NCBI RefSeq assembly: GCF_002162375.1
Contig: NZ_CP021425.1
Coordinates: forward strand, 1,609,501-1,673,500
From: Oleiphilus messinensis
GTDB lineage: Bacteria; Pseudomonadota; Gammaproteobacteria; Pseudomonadales; Oleiphilaceae
Length of the DNA stretch: 64,000 bases
Direction of reading: 5' to 3'
Numbering within the stretch: position 1 is the first letter of the stretch; the number at the start of each line of letters is the position of its first letter. The position numbers were made by a program, and so were the translations under genes. Shown in pieces: positions 45,591 through 55,617 of this stretch. The notes beneath the pieces were generated by a model. That model was given only the letters and a program-made list of their open reading frames with translations. It made no database searches and was not told the origin of the DNA.

Positions 45591-46874
45591 CTATGAAAGC
45601 GCAGTGCTTAGTATGGTCATTGCGAGTGTTTCCAGGTCTTTCCGTCCCCCCCATTGGAGGATCTCGGTTCGTTTTAACAGGCGGATTAGAGATTGGGCAT
45701 TAAATTCCGGCATCAGCTGTTCTGTAAAAGCTGAGGCGAACCGTTCACTGGCATTTTGAGCAATCAGTTTCACCGGAAGTTTGTGGGAAAGCTGAGTCAT
45801 GTAGAATTGGAAAATGGACTCCTTTGTCGCTGCAAGTGCAGGACTACTGATCACAGTCTGATTGTATATGAGGTACGTGTTTAGATCACCGAATGCAAGC
45901 GCCATTGGTTTGTTGAGCGGGGTAAAGTTTCGCAAGGTTTTACCCTCCAGCCAGCGGGCAAGATTGTTTGCGGCATGTTTGCCCATATCCAGCGCATGGT
46001 AGGCTTGTTTTGTTAAGCCCGGAGTATAGTCAGCCAAGTCTCCGGCAATGAATATGGCCTCATCGGTTCGGGTTTGCAATGTAGACTTGACCGGAATGCC
46101 ACTTCGATGGGGGGGCAGTGCTTCAATATTAAGCGCGAGGCTGGCGGGTTGTGTGCCGGTGGTCCAGATTGTGATATCACTGGATAGCGTTGCGCCGGAA
46201 GACAGAATGATACGGTCTTCAGTGAGGCTGGAAATGGTTTGGTTGAAATACCAGTGAACCGGGTATTCCGCGCAGATTTTCCGAATGTCATCTGAGATCT
46301 TTTGCGTGTAGCCAGGCAGTGCTTGATTGCCTTTCTCGATTATCTGGATAGACAGAGCGGGATTGTGTCGATACCCGCGAAGTAACTCACCCAGTGCCTC
46401 GATGCCGGTAAATCCGGCGCCAACAATGCTGACGGTTACGCTGTTTTGTTGTTGGAGCAGGCTTTCCAGGCGGGAGCGGATTTGGACAATTTCTGCGCCT
46501 TTTCGGAAGCCTGATGCGACCTCTTTAACGCCTTTTATGCCGTAGTCTGTAGTCTCGTGCCCCATAGCTAGAATCAAACCATCGTATTGCAGTGTTTCGC
46601 CTGTTTCAAGTTCAACGGTTTGCCATTGCGGGTCAAAATTTGTTGCGCGATGTGCCACGAAACGATGATTAAGTGCGCTTAAAACCTTAAAGCGGGACAG
46701 CTGAAGTGTGTGCAGTTGCTTACAACCAGAAAGTAGTTCGTGGATATTGGGCGTCCACTCGAAATAGGGGGACGGGTCGACTACCGTTACCTCATACAGC
46801 CTGCTGGATAGCTGAGTCGCGGCCTGCAGCCCGGCGAAATTTGCACCGAGGATGATGATTTTTTTTCGAGTCAT
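45591..46874 (-). CDS. NDH-2-like NAD(P)/FAD-dependent oxidoreductase
   Basis: About 427 residues from ATG 46874; the frame is open five codons upstream. FAD motif KKIIILGANFAGLQAATQLSSRLYEVTVVDPSPYFEWTP; NAD motif VTVSIVGAGFTGIEALGELLRGY; and the C-terminal FAD-contact EAIFIAGDLADYTPGLTKQAYHALDMGKHAANNLARWLEG. Family members are single-subunit NADH:quinone dehydrogenases of the membrane surface or related disulfide-less reductases. The first glycine motif is GANFAG instead of GxGxxG, a common variant. It is divergent from the efflux pair at 47009. Confidence 0.9.
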   Translation of the reverse strand: MTRKKIIILGANFAGLQAATQLSSRLYEVTVVDPSPYFEWTPNIHELLSGCKQLHTLQLSRFKVLSALNHRFVAHRATNFDPQWQTVELETGETLQYDGLILAMGHETTDYGIKGVKEVASGFRKGAEIVQIRSRLESLLQQQNSVTVSIVGAGFTGIEALGELLRGYRHNPALSIQIIEKGNQALPGYTQKISDDIRKICAEYPVHWYFNQTISSLTEDRIILSSGATLSSDITIWTTGTQPASLALNIEALPPHRSGIPVKSTLQTRTDEAIFIAGDLADYTPGLTKQAYHALDMGKHAANNLARWLEGKTLRNFTPLNKPMALAFGDLNTYLIYNQTVISSPALAATKESIFQFYMTQLSHKLPVKLIAQNASERFASAFTEQLMPEFNAQSLIRLLKRTEILQWGGRKDLETLAMTILSTALS

Positions 46875-47008
46875 GTTGTTGTATTCCAATTGTTGCGATC
46901 TGTCTGCGTTCGGGTGTCTCGACTATTGTATTAGCGAAATGTAAGAAACTTATACCGTAAAATATCGTAATATGGGAAATCATCTTTTTGCCTGCTTTGA
47001 GGTGCTAC

Positions 47009-48229
47009 GTGTTCAGGGATAAACGCATTTTATTGCCATTAGTCGTTATTGTGCTAACGGCAATTGTCACTGCCATACTGGTTTCCATGAAAAAACCGCC
47101 GAAAGACAGGCCAAAGGAAGAGCAGGTTCCTGTGGTTAAAGTTGATCCGGTGATAACTCGGGATCTGCAATTAAAAGTGCGGTCATACGGTGTGGTTACG
47201 CCCAGATACGAAACCCAGTTAGTTGCTCAGGTCAGTGGTACAATTCAGAAATTGTCAGAGCAATTCGTGAAAGGCGGGTTTGTCAGCGCCGGCGATGTCC
47301 TTGCTGAAATTGATGCTCGTGACTATGAAGCGGTGTTGATAGAGGCCCAAGCCAGCCTGAAATCGGCCCAAGCGGCACTGGAGCAAGAGAGAGCTCAAGT
47401 AATCGTTGCCCGGAAGGAATGGCAAGGAACGCAGGGCGAGCCCACTGCACTTAGTTTGAGAAAGCCTCAACTCGCACAGGAAGAAGCCCGGGTGAAGGCC
47501 GCTATGGCTCAGGTCACACGTGCGACCAATGATTTGGAGCGAACCCAGGTGCGTGCGCCATATGATGGCTTGATTGTCAGTCGTTTGGTTGGCATGGGCA
47601 CGTATGTTAATCCCGGAACCTCACTGGGCATGGTCTACAGCGTGGACACAGCGGAGGTGAGGTTGCCCATTGCCCAAAATCAATATCAATTTCTTGAGGG
47701 CAACGGGCTTGGGGCCGAGGTGGTTTTGAAGGCCGATGTGGCGGGCAGTGAAGCGTCCTGGTACGCGAAAATTATTCGCTCTGAAGGCGTCGTGGATAGA
47801 GACAGTCGAATGACTTATCTTGTGGCCCAGGTTTCCCGCCCCTATGAACAAAATCCACTGTTGCCATTTGGTCTTTACACAACGGCTGAGCTCTCAGGCA
47901 AGCACCTGAAAGATGTAGTCGTCTTACCGCAACATATTCTGGTTGATGGCAAGTTACCCCTTCTCGACCCGCAACGGCGCTTAAACTTTAAATCTGTGGA
48001 GGTGATCCGGATCGAAGGCAAGCATGCCGTCGTTCGTGGCGATTTTGGAGTGCAAGATCAATTTATTTCCTCTGCATTACATTACCCGGTGCAGGGAATG
48101 CAGTTAAAAGTTGCAGCCGGGACGGAAAATCCGCCGATAGCGAAGCGCTTACCTCAGGAACCTGATACCGAACCGAATACCCCTGTTCCTGATGCGTCAA
48201 CTCCCCATGCAAAAGGGGATGCAGGATGA
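47009..48229 (+). CDS. RND efflux periplasmic adaptor (HlyD/MexH-like membrane fusion protein)
   Basis: About 406 residues, GTG start at 47009 with GAGGTG just upstream. One N-terminal membrane helix (ILLPLVVIVLTAIVTAIL), then the lipoyl half ETQLVAQVSGTIQKLSEQFVKGGFVSAGDVLAEID, a helical hairpin (VLIEAQASLKSAQAALEQERAQ), and the second lipoyl half RTQVRAPYDGLIVSRLVGMGTYVNPG. It bridges the RND pump to an outer-membrane channel. It overlaps the pump gene by 4 bp (ATGA). No outer-membrane factor is encoded here. Confidence 0.94.
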   Translation: MFRDKRILLPLVVIVLTAIVTAILVSMKKPPKDRPKEEQVPVVKVDPVITRDLQLKVRSYGVVTPRYETQLVAQVSGTIQKLSEQFVKGGFVSAGDVLAEIDARDYEAVLIEAQASLKSAQAALEQERAQVIVARKEWQGTQGEPTALSLRKPQLAQEEARVKAAMAQVTRATNDLERTQVRAPYDGLIVSRLVGMGTYVNPGTSLGMVYSVDTAEVRLPIAQNQYQFLEGNGLGAEVVLKADVAGSEASWYAKIIRSEGVVDRDSRMTYLVAQVSRPYEQNPLLPFGLYTTAELSGKHLKDVVVLPQHILVDGKLPLLDPQRRLNFKSVEVIRIEGKHAVVRGDFGVQDQFISSALHYPVQGMQLKVAAGTENPPIAKRLPQEPDTEPNTPVPDASTPHAKGDAG

Positions 48230-51200
48230 CAAAGTCTGCAAATCAGGTTACCGACAGCCCGTCGGAATCCGCACGCGCAGAGGAGCACTCAGCAAAAGGC
48301 ATGATCGCCTGGTTTGCCCGCAACAGCGTGGCGGCAAATTTGTTAATGCTGTTCATTGTTGTGGCGGGTGTATTCACCGCCAATACCATCCGAAAGCAAA
48401 TGTTTCCCCAGGTTGAAAGTAACTGGTTAACCATTCAGGCAGCCTATCCTGGCGCAGCGCCTCAAGAAGTGGAAGATGGGATCACGCGCAAGGTGGAGGA
48501 AGAGCTCCAGTCTATTCAGGGTTTGGAGCGGGTGATCACCTATTCTTCCCGTGGTGCATTTACGGCGTATATCAAAGTAGATCAGGATTACGAGCCCGAT
48601 GAGGTTCTGGATGATGTGAAGCGCCGGGTTGATGTGATCAACAGTTTACCCGACGGTATGGAGCGACCACTGCTGGAGCGAATTCGTTATCGTCAGGAAG
48701 TGGCATACATTAGTTTGTACGGTGATCTGAGCCTGCCCCAGCTTCGGGAGCTGGGGAGTCAGATTCATGATGAGCTTCTGGATATACCGGAAGTTCATAT
48801 CGCCGAGTTTTATGGTGGGCTTGATTACGAGATCAGTGTCGAAGTCAGCAAAGACAAGTTGCGAGAATACAACTTGAGGTTTACGGATATTGCCAATGCC
48901 ATTCGAAACCATTCCGCAAATCGATCGGCTGGTCAGATACGTGCAGAGCAGGGCTATATCTCGTTGCGTGTAGAGAATCAGGCCTATCACGGATTTGAAT
49001 TTGAATCACTTCCGATCCTGACGCGGCAGGATGGTACCCAGGTTTTGCTTTCTGATATCGCCGAAGTTCATGATGGTTTTGAAGAAGGGATTCAATATTC
49101 ACGATTCAATGGTAAAAACTCTGTGACATTTTTTGTCGGGGCGACCCGCAGTCAAAGTATTACGGATATATCAAAGCGTTTGCAGGACTATGTTGAACAA
49201 AGGCAGGCGCGGCTACCGGACGGCGTATCGCTTGATATCTGGGTTGATTTAACCTATTACCTCGAAGGCCGCTTGGACATGATGCTGGAAAACATGCAGT
49301 ATGGTGCCGTACTGGTGTTTCTTATCCTGGCGCTTTTCCTCAGGATCAAGCTCGCGTTCTGGGTTATGCTCGGGTTGCCTATCAGTTTTCTGGGGGCGCT
49401 GTTCATACTGCCCATGGAGTGGGTTGATGTTACGATCAATGTGACGAGTCTGTTTGGTTTTATTCTGGTACTCGGAATTGTTGTTGATGATGCCATTGTC
49501 ATTGGGGAGAGTGCCCATGCTGAAATAGAAGCTAAGGGGCAGTCGTTAGAAAGTGTTATTCGAGGCGCACAGCGAGTCGCCATGCCCGCGACATTTGGCG
49601 TATTAACGACAGTCGCAGCCTTCATGCCAATGGTGCTCAGTGATGGCCCTGAATCCGCATTTTCCCAATCCATCGGGTTTGTTGTTATTTTTTGCCTCTT
49701 GTTTTCGTTGATTGAATCGAAGCTTATTTTACCCGCTCACCTGGCGTCGATGCGCCCGGTTAAAGACGCCAGTTCAGGCCCGAGGTCCTGGCTCATTCGC
49801 ACCAGAAGTCATGTCGATGCAGCGCTGAAGTATGTGGTATCCCGGAACTATCTACCGCTACTGGCGAAAGCGATTACCTACCGTTATGGTGTCCTGACGA
49901 TTTTTATCAGTATTCTGGTCATAAGCGGCGCACTTTATTACAACGGGATGATCCGGTTTGTGGGCACGCCAAAAATTCCCCACGATTTTCCATCCATCGA
50001 GGTGGAAATGCAGGCAATGAGTTCTGAGTCGGCGACTTTAGGTGTCACTCAAGTGATACAGCAAACTATTCGAGATGTAGATCAGGCGCTGGCTACAGAG
50101 TTTGGTGCCGGTATGGTGGCCGACATACAGGTGGATTTACGTTCCAGAGTGCGTTCCAGCGTGATGGTGAAACTGATCGATCCGGAACAACGACCGATCG
50201 ATACTTTCGAGCTGGCCAAACGTTGGCGTGAAGCCTTACCGGATTTACCTGGCGTCAAGCGCATGAAGATAAATGATAACCTGTTTGGATCCGAGCGAGA
50301 TGATGGCGATCTCAGATTCCAGTTTAAAGGCCGGGATGAAGATGCGCTTGAGCAAGTAGTCAGTGAGTTACGGGAAAAACTTCGCTCAATGAAAGGTGTG
50401 GGCGAAATAAATGATAGCCGAAAGGATTTGACCCATGAGCTTCGGCTCGTTTTAAAACCGGTCGCAGATAGCCTGGGATTAACCCTGGCTGATGTGGCAA
50501 CTCAGGTGGGCTATGGCTTCTACGGACTGGAGGCACAACGAGTGCTCCGCCGAGGGGAAGAAATTAAAGTGATGGTTCGTTACCCGGAAAGTCAACGTAA
50601 CGGGGTTGGCTTGGTTGATGATATTTTGATTCGTACCGTAGCGGGGGCTGAAGTACCATTGTCGGAAGTTGCCGAGGTGTTGTGGGTACCCAGTGAGGAA
50701 CAAATTCGCAGGGAAGATGGAACCCGTAATGTCAGTATTTGGGCTTCAGTAAACAGTCAGGATGTTGAGCCTCAAGTCTTGATGAAACAATTGAAGGACG
50801 AGTTTATCCCCGAGTTGTTGTCCCGTTATCCGGGGGTAACCAGTGAGGCTGCAGGTCGAATCAAGCGGGAGATGGACAGCCAGGAAACCCAATTACGTAA
50901 CTTTGTGCTTTCGCTGTTAGCCATTTATGCTTTACTGGCGATTCCATTGCGATCTTATGCTCAGCCTTTGATGATTATGTCGGTTATTCCCTTTGGCATT
51001 GTGGGTGCCATGTTAGGACACATTTTGTTAGGCATGGATATGAGTAGTTTGTCGATGTTTGGCGTTATTGCCGCCGCCGGGGTTGTTGTGAATGATTCAC
51101 TGGTCATGGTTGATTTTGTGAATCGTGCCAGGGCAGAAGGGATACCGCTGGTGGAGTCCGTAATTCAGTCTGGAGCCCGGCGCTTCAGGGCGATCATACT

Positions 51201-51417
51201 GACATCATTAACAACATTTATCGGTTTGATTCCGATCATACTGGAAACCAGTCTGCAGGCTCAAATTGTTATTCCCATGGCCGTGTCACTGGCCTTCGGT
51301 GTTCTGTTTGCCACCGTGATTACCTTGCTGCTTGTCCCGGTGCTTTATGTCATTGGTGCTGATCTTGGCCGTTTCGTGAGGTGGCCACAAACTGGAGCGA
51401 AGCCTGCTGAAAATTAA
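48226..51417 (+). CDS. RND-family efflux pump permease (inner membrane)
   Basis: 1063 residues, proton-driven trimeric exporter. Twelve membrane helices in two halves with large periplasmic loops. N-terminal WFARNSVAANLLMLFIVVAG and FPQVESNWLTIQAAYPGAAPQEVEDGI; the TM4 proton-relay pair is visible in GIVVDDAIVIGE (two adjacent Asp); the second half has SLSMFGVIAAAGVVVNDSLVMVDFVNRAR and RFRAIILTSLTTFIGLIPIILET. Substrates cannot be told. It is complete and ends 4 bp inside the convergent mscS-like gene. Confidence 0.95.
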   Translation: MTKSANQVTDSPSESARAEEHSAKGMIAWFARNSVAANLLMLFIVVAGVFTANTIRKQMFPQVESNWLTIQAAYPGAAPQEVEDGITRKVEEELQSIQGLERVITYSSRGAFTAYIKVDQDYEPDEVLDDVKRRVDVINSLPDGMERPLLERIRYRQEVAYISLYGDLSLPQLRELGSQIHDELLDIPEVHIAEFYGGLDYEISVEVSKDKLREYNLRFTDIANAIRNHSANRSAGQIRAEQGYISLRVENQAYHGFEFESLPILTRQDGTQVLLSDIAEVHDGFEEGIQYSRFNGKNSVTFFVGATRSQSITDISKRLQDYVEQRQARLPDGVSLDIWVDLTYYLEGRLDMMLENMQYGAVLVFLILALFLRIKLAFWVMLGLPISFLGALFILPMEWVDVTINVTSLFGFILVLGIVVDDAIVIGESAHAEIEAKGQSLESVIRGAQRVAMPATFGVLTTVAAFMPMVLSDGPESAFSQSIGFVVIFCLLFSLIESKLILPAHLASMRPVKDASSGPRSWLIRTRSHVDAALKYVVSRNYLPLLAKAITYRYGVLTIFISILVISGALYYNGMIRFVGTPKIPHDFPSIEVEMQAMSSESATLGVTQVIQQTIRDVDQALATEFGAGMVADIQVDLRSRVRSSVMVKLIDPEQRPIDTFELAKRWREALPDLPGVKRMKINDNLFGSERDDGDLRFQFKGRDEDALEQVVSELREKLRSMKGVGEINDSRKDLTHELRLVLKPVADSLGLTLADVATQVGYGFYGLEAQRVLRRGEEIKVMVRYPESQRNGVGLVDDILIRTVAGAEVPLSEVAEVLWVPSEEQIRREDGTRNVSIWASVNSQDVEPQVLMKQLKDEFIPELLSRYPGVTSEAAGRIKREMDSQETQLRNFVLSLLAIYALLAIPLRSYAQPLMIMSVIPFGIVGAMLGHILLGMDMSSLSMFGVIAAAGVVVNDSLVMVDFVNRARAEGIPLVESVIQSGARRFRAIILTSLTTFIGLIPIILETSLQAQIVIPMAVSLAFGVLFATVITLLLVPVLYVIGADLGRFVRWPQTGAKPAEN

Positions 51418-52250
51418 TCCTTAGAGGCTTCGTTAGCGTGTTTGTACCAGTACGACATAAAATCTGCATATATCATTTGTTCGATGTTGACGGCTTCTTG
51501 TGTCGGGCAAAATAGGGCAACGGTGAATACGTTTTTGCCAATGTCGCTTGTTGTAATCCGGACGCTGGGTTTGAGTGTGCTCAAATGCAGGCCCATGCGC
51601 TTTTCGATGATGTGTGCGTATCGTTTAGCGACTTCCTGAAACGGGGCGCAATACTCTTCAACTTTTGCCAGAATAAATTGTCGTGCTTCGAACAGGTTAA
51701 TGTTCTCGGCATCGCGGACGATTGCGAATGAATGCAAGACATAGCGACGCATGAAATTGAGATTTTGCACTGTATGGGTCACCAGTAGATGGTTAGGGAT
51801 CGTAAGTGTCTTGCCCGTATAGTCATAGGTTCCTTTTTCGATATCCACTTCGAGCAACGTTGTACTGAGCCAGTCGCTGCGAGCGACTTCACCATAGAAT
51901 GGCCCGATGCGAACCCAGTCCCCGACGGAGAATGCGCGGGTCGTGGCTTGATAGAACGACCCCATAATACACTGGATAAATTCCCTCAATGCGATCACCA
52001 GCGCGACGACAAACGCGGCAATGGAAAGGGCAAAATGCCGTAGCTCGGAAAGCCATATGATAATCAAGCCCACTGCGATAATCAGGCTTGAGAAATTTTT
52101 CACAGAGTTGATCCAGCGCTTTGAGTTGTCATCTTCATCCTGGCTCGTTCGCCTGAGTGCGGCAATCAGGCCCATTCTGACGAGATAGCAAATCAGAATA
52201 AGTGCCAGGGAAGATATGAGCTTGTTTTCGCTAATCAATTCGTAAATCAT
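51414..52250 (-). CDS. MscS-family mechanosensitive channel (second copy)
   Basis: About 278 residues from Met at 52250 (MIYELISENKLISSLALILICYL). Longer open frame upstream overlaps the opposite-strand HD-GYP gene and is not protein-like. Two N-terminal helices, then the pore helix region HFALSIAAFVVALVIALREFIQCIMGSFYQATTRAFSVGDWVRIGPFYGEV and NHLLVTHTVQNLNF. The pore helix lacks the Gly-rich packing of E. coli MscS, so it resembles the divergent YnaI/MscM-like or proteobacterial mini-MscS types. The region 52251-52467 upstream has no gene. Confidence 0.85.
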   Translation of the reverse strand: MIYELISENKLISSLALILICYLVRMGLIAALRRTSQDEDDNSKRWINSVKNFSSLIIAVGLIIIWLSELRHFALSIAAFVVALVIALREFIQCIMGSFYQATTRAFSVGDWVRIGPFYGEVARSDWLSTTLLEVDIEKGTYDYTGKTLTIPNHLLVTHTVQNLNFMRRYVLHSFAIVRDAENINLFEARQFILAKVEEYCAPFQEVAKRYAHIIEKRMGLHLSTLKPSVRITTSDIGKNVFTVALFCPTQEAVNIEQMIYADFMSYWYKHANEASKD

Positions 52251-52467
52251 GGGGGAATATCGCGTTCCGGTGTTATTGAATAGTAGCCCGCTATTTTGGC
52301 ACTGGTTCGTTAAAGCTCGCAAGTTTTTAGCAATTTCAATTTTGAGTTTGGGTATGTTACATCCAGTGTGCGCGTGTTCGATTATGGCGCTTCTATCGGT
52401 ATAGAATTGACATCGAAATGAAAGTTGTCTATTCGTTTCATATTGTGTTGTAAAAATAGGTTTTATT

Positions 52468-54012
52468 GTGGGTAACAGTCTGTTCTCAAAGTCATCTCCG
52501 GAAAATAAGGCCCTGGAAAGCACGCTTCGTGGCACCTGGAAAATTGCGGTAGTGGATGATGATCCTGATGTGGTGGCAGTCACGGAATTGGTGTTGCGCG
52601 GACTGCAGGTTGATAATCGTGGTGTCGCGTTTTTGACCGCATCTTCCGCTGAGCAGGCCAAGCAGCTCTTCAATGAGCATGATGACATTGCCATTGCGTT
52701 TATCGATGTCGTGATGGAGCGCGAGAATGCGGGGCTGGAGCTTATCCGCTGGATACGTGAGGAGTGTGAAAATCAGAGCACCCGCTTGATTCTCCGTACC
52801 GGGCAGCCGGGTCAGGCACCGGAAGAAAGTGTCATTCGAGACTATGATATCAACGATTATAAAAACAAAACGGAGTTGACCTCGACGCGGCTCAAAACGG
52901 CTGCCTATGCTGCCATTCGGTCTTACCGGGATATTAAAACACTGGAGTACAGTCGACTCGGTTTGGAGAAAGTTGTTAAATCAACTTGCGAGGTGTTAAA
53001 AAGCAAAACCCTCAATCGGTTTGGATCCGCGGTGCTGGAGGAAATAACGGCGTTGTTGCAGCTTAACAGTTCAGCAATTTACGTGGCTTTTTCGAGCGAG
53101 AATATCCTCCATGATACGGAGTTGAGTATACTCGCTGCGACGGGGGATTTCGTAGGGATGGCGACACAGTTGGATAGTGATTTAGTTCCTGAACCGATTC
53201 GTCATCAGTTACAGTCCGTCTTGATGAGCAAAAAAAGTGTTCATACAGATGAAACTTATATTTCCTATGTTCCCACCAGCTCCCAGACTGCAAACGTGCT
53301 ATATGTCTCATTTGACGAACCACTGAGTCAGTACAAAAAGAATCTTCTGGATATCTTTTCCACCAATGTTGCCCTGACCTTTGAGAATCTTGCGGTTAAA
53401 GAAGATATCGAGGCCACTCAAAAAGAGCTCATGTATGTCCTGGGGGATGCCATCGAGCAACGCAGTAAAGAAACGGGCTCTCATGTTCGCAGAGTCGCGC
53501 TGATATGTGAATTATTGGCCAGGGCGCTGAATCTGGAAGAGCCTTTTGTCCAGGCGATTAAACATGCAGCCCCATTGCATGATATCGGCAAGATCGGTAT
53601 TCCAGAACATATTCTTCACAAGCCGGGTAGTCTTGATAGTCAAGAGTGGGAAATTATGAAAACCCATGCACGGCTGGGTTATGACTTATTGCACAGCTCC
53701 AAGCGCGTTCTCGCTCGAGTCGGAGCCAATATTGCCCTGTACCACCACGAGAAATGGGATGGCTCCGGCTATCCAAACGGCTTGGTCGGTGCAGCGATAC
53801 CCATTGAAGGTCGCATTATGGCAGTGGCGGATGTTCTGGACGCACTGGGTTCGAAGCGATCATACAAGACGCCCTGGTCTGCTGATGAGATCAAGTCCTT
53901 TCTGGAGGCTCAGAAAGGCCAACACTTTGACCCGGAAATTTGTGACCTGGCGCTTGAAAATTTTGAAGAAATTATGGCACTGCGTGCTCAGTACCCGGAC
54001 TCGTTATCTTGA
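52468..54012 (+). CDS. Response regulator with DUF3369 and HD-GYP domains (c-di-GMP phosphodiesterase)
   Basis: 514 residues. Receiver at about 25-150 ([39 protein letters not shown]), DUF3369 at about 170-310, HD-GYP at about 325-510 with [43 protein letters not shown] and [13 protein letters not shown]. The HD, HHE-type and GYP residues are present, so cyclic di-GMP hydrolysis is expected. Just downstream is a GAF histidine kinase. Together with the REC-GGDEF at 43470 the window encodes both a maker and a breaker of c-di-GMP. A TTG or ATG choice at the very start is possible; 52468 was kept. Confidence 0.94.
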   Translation: MGNSLFSKSSPENKALESTLRGTWKIAVVDDDPDVVAVTELVLRGLQVDNRGVAFLTASSAEQAKQLFNEHDDIAIAFIDVVMERENAGLELIRWIREECENQSTRLILRTGQPGQAPEESVIRDYDINDYKNKTELTSTRLKTAAYAAIRSYRDIKTLEYSRLGLEKVVKSTCEVLKSKTLNRFGSAVLEEITALLQLNSSAIYVAFSSENILHDTELSILAATGDFVGMATQLDSDLVPEPIRHQLQSVLMSKKSVHTDETYISYVPTSSQTANVLYVSFDEPLSQYKKNLLDIFSTNVALTFENLAVKEDIEATQKELMYVLGDAIEQRSKETGSHVRRVALICELLARALNLEEPFVQAIKHAAPLHDIGKIGIPEHILHKPGSLDSQEWEIMKTHARLGYDLLHSSKRVLARVGANIALYHHEKWDGSGYPNGLVGAAIPIEGRIMAVADVLDALGSKRSYKTPWSADEIKSFLEAQKGQHFDPEICDLALENFEEIMALRAQYPDSLS

Positions 54013-54110
54013 TTGATGGCATGCTGAGGGGCATGTGTCTGCTCGACATGGCGTACTTGTCAAGTCGCAGGTTTGCTAATGAAGTAATCTGGATATGAGG
54101 TTTTTGCACT

Positions 54111-55490
54111 ATGCAGTCTCACCTGGAGTATCTTTTACTGGCGGTCTCGAAAGCGACCTTTATCGATGATGGTGATCTTGAACGAGCAACACGATTGATA
54201 CTCAGTGCTACCCTCGAGGGATTGGATGTCGAGCGTGCGGGTATTTGGCTGCTCTCCAGTGATCACTCTGTTATCCGCTGTAAGTTGCTGATCGATAAAC
54301 ATAACAAACTGGAAGCGGATGATCTCGAATTACGTCGTTCTGATTTTCCTAAATACTTTCATGCACTTGACTCCGAGCGTACGATCACCGCCCACAATGC
54401 ATTAAGTGATCCTTCAACAGTAGAATTCGCAGAGGTCTACCTCCAGCCCTTGGGTATTACCTCAATGTTGGATACGCCCATTCGGCACAGAGGCGATATG
54501 ATTGGTGTGATCTGTTCAGAGCATATTGGCCATGCGCGAACCTGGACTGAAGACGAAGTAACATTTTCCGGGGCTTTGGCAGATCTGTATGGGCGGGCGG
54601 TGAGTGCGGCGCAAAGACGAGACTTCGAGCTTGCTTTGCAGGAGGCCAATGCGGAGTTAGAGGCGAAGGTTGCAAGTCGCACACAAGAGCTTAGCAAGGT
54701 CATCGAAGAATTGAAAAAAGCCCAGAGTCATTTAGTCGAATCGGAAAAAATGGCGGCGCTTGGTGCTTTAGTGGCGGGTGTGGCCCATGAAGTTAATACA
54801 CCCTTGGGGGTTTCCATTACCGCTGTATCCCATTTGGATCAAGTTGTGCTCACTCTGCAGCGGAGTTATGAGGCCGGCACATTGGATGAAAATGCGTTCC
54901 TGAATTTTTTGGAAGAGTATCGCTACTCATCCGCTTTGGTGCATTCCAACCTGGATCGTGCGGCCAAGTTAGTGAGCGACTTCAAGCAAACCGCGGTGGA
55001 TCAATCCTCTGATGTGTTGGAAGAATTCTCTCCAGCACGCCACCTGGAGCGCTTGCTTTCGAGTCTGAGACCTTTATACAAACGCCATCAAGTACAGATT
55101 ATCCTCGATATTGATCCGGAGATCCGGCTCTATTCTTTTCCTGGGGCGCTCTCACAAATCGTGACTAATTTGGTCTCCAACAGTTGTGTACATGGCTTTG
55201 GCGTCTCGCAAGGTAATCAGATTATCATCAAGGGCACCCTCGAAGATGCGGACTTTGTTCTGACTTATAAAGACAATGGCAGGGGATTGACCCCTGAAAT
55301 TCGGCAGAAAATGTTCGAACCTTTTTTTACCACGAATCGCTCGGGAGGCGGATCGGGTTTGGGCATGTCTATCGTCTATAATCTGACGGTACAAAAGCTC
55401 AAGGGACGAATTGATGTCATTCACTGTGAACACGGTGCCGAGTTCCAGTTCCAAATACCTCAATCCTGTCCGGAGTGTGATGCTGGCTGA
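54111..55490 (+). CDS. GAF-domain soluble histidine kinase
   Basis: 459 residues, no membrane segment. GAF at about 10-160 (ATRLILSATLEGLDVERAGIWLLSSDHSVIRCKLL, ITSMLDTPIRHRGDMIGVICSEHIG), coiled coil (ANAELEAKVASRTQELSKVIEELKKAQSHLVESEKMAALG), HisKA with VAGVAHEVNTPLG and HATPase_c (QIVTNLVSNSCVHGF, GGGSGLGMSIVYNL). It follows the REC-DUF3369-HD-GYP gene by 98 bp and may phosphorylate its receiver. Confidence 0.93.
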   Translation: MQSHLEYLLLAVSKATFIDDGDLERATRLILSATLEGLDVERAGIWLLSSDHSVIRCKLLIDKHNKLEADDLELRRSDFPKYFHALDSERTITAHNALSDPSTVEFAEVYLQPLGITSMLDTPIRHRGDMIGVICSEHIGHARTWTEDEVTFSGALADLYGRAVSAAQRRDFELALQEANAELEAKVASRTQELSKVIEELKKAQSHLVESEKMAALGALVAGVAHEVNTPLGVSITAVSHLDQVVLTLQRSYEAGTLDENAFLNFLEEYRYSSALVHSNLDRAAKLVSDFKQTAVDQSSDVLEEFSPARHLERLLSSLRPLYKRHQVQIILDIDPEIRLYSFPGALSQIVTNLVSNSCVHGFGVSQGNQIIIKGTLEDADFVLTYKDNGRGLTPEIRQKMFEPFFTTNRSGGGSGLGMSIVYNLTVQKLKGRIDVIHCEHGAEFQFQIPQSCPECDAG

Positions 55491-55617
55491 CAACAATACT
55501 GTTGAGCAAAATTGCTATCGTTTTTCGTGGCTCATGCCATTGCATCACAACGCTGCGGCAAAGCAGAATGTAGCGCTATGGCGTACCTATCTTTCTCACT
55601 GTCGACAGGATTAGTTC

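Noticed and set aside
52251-52694. Longer N-terminus of the second MscS channel
   Set aside because: Low-complexity Ser/Thr/Cys-rich residues antisense to the HD-GYP receiver; the channel family starts near Met 52250.
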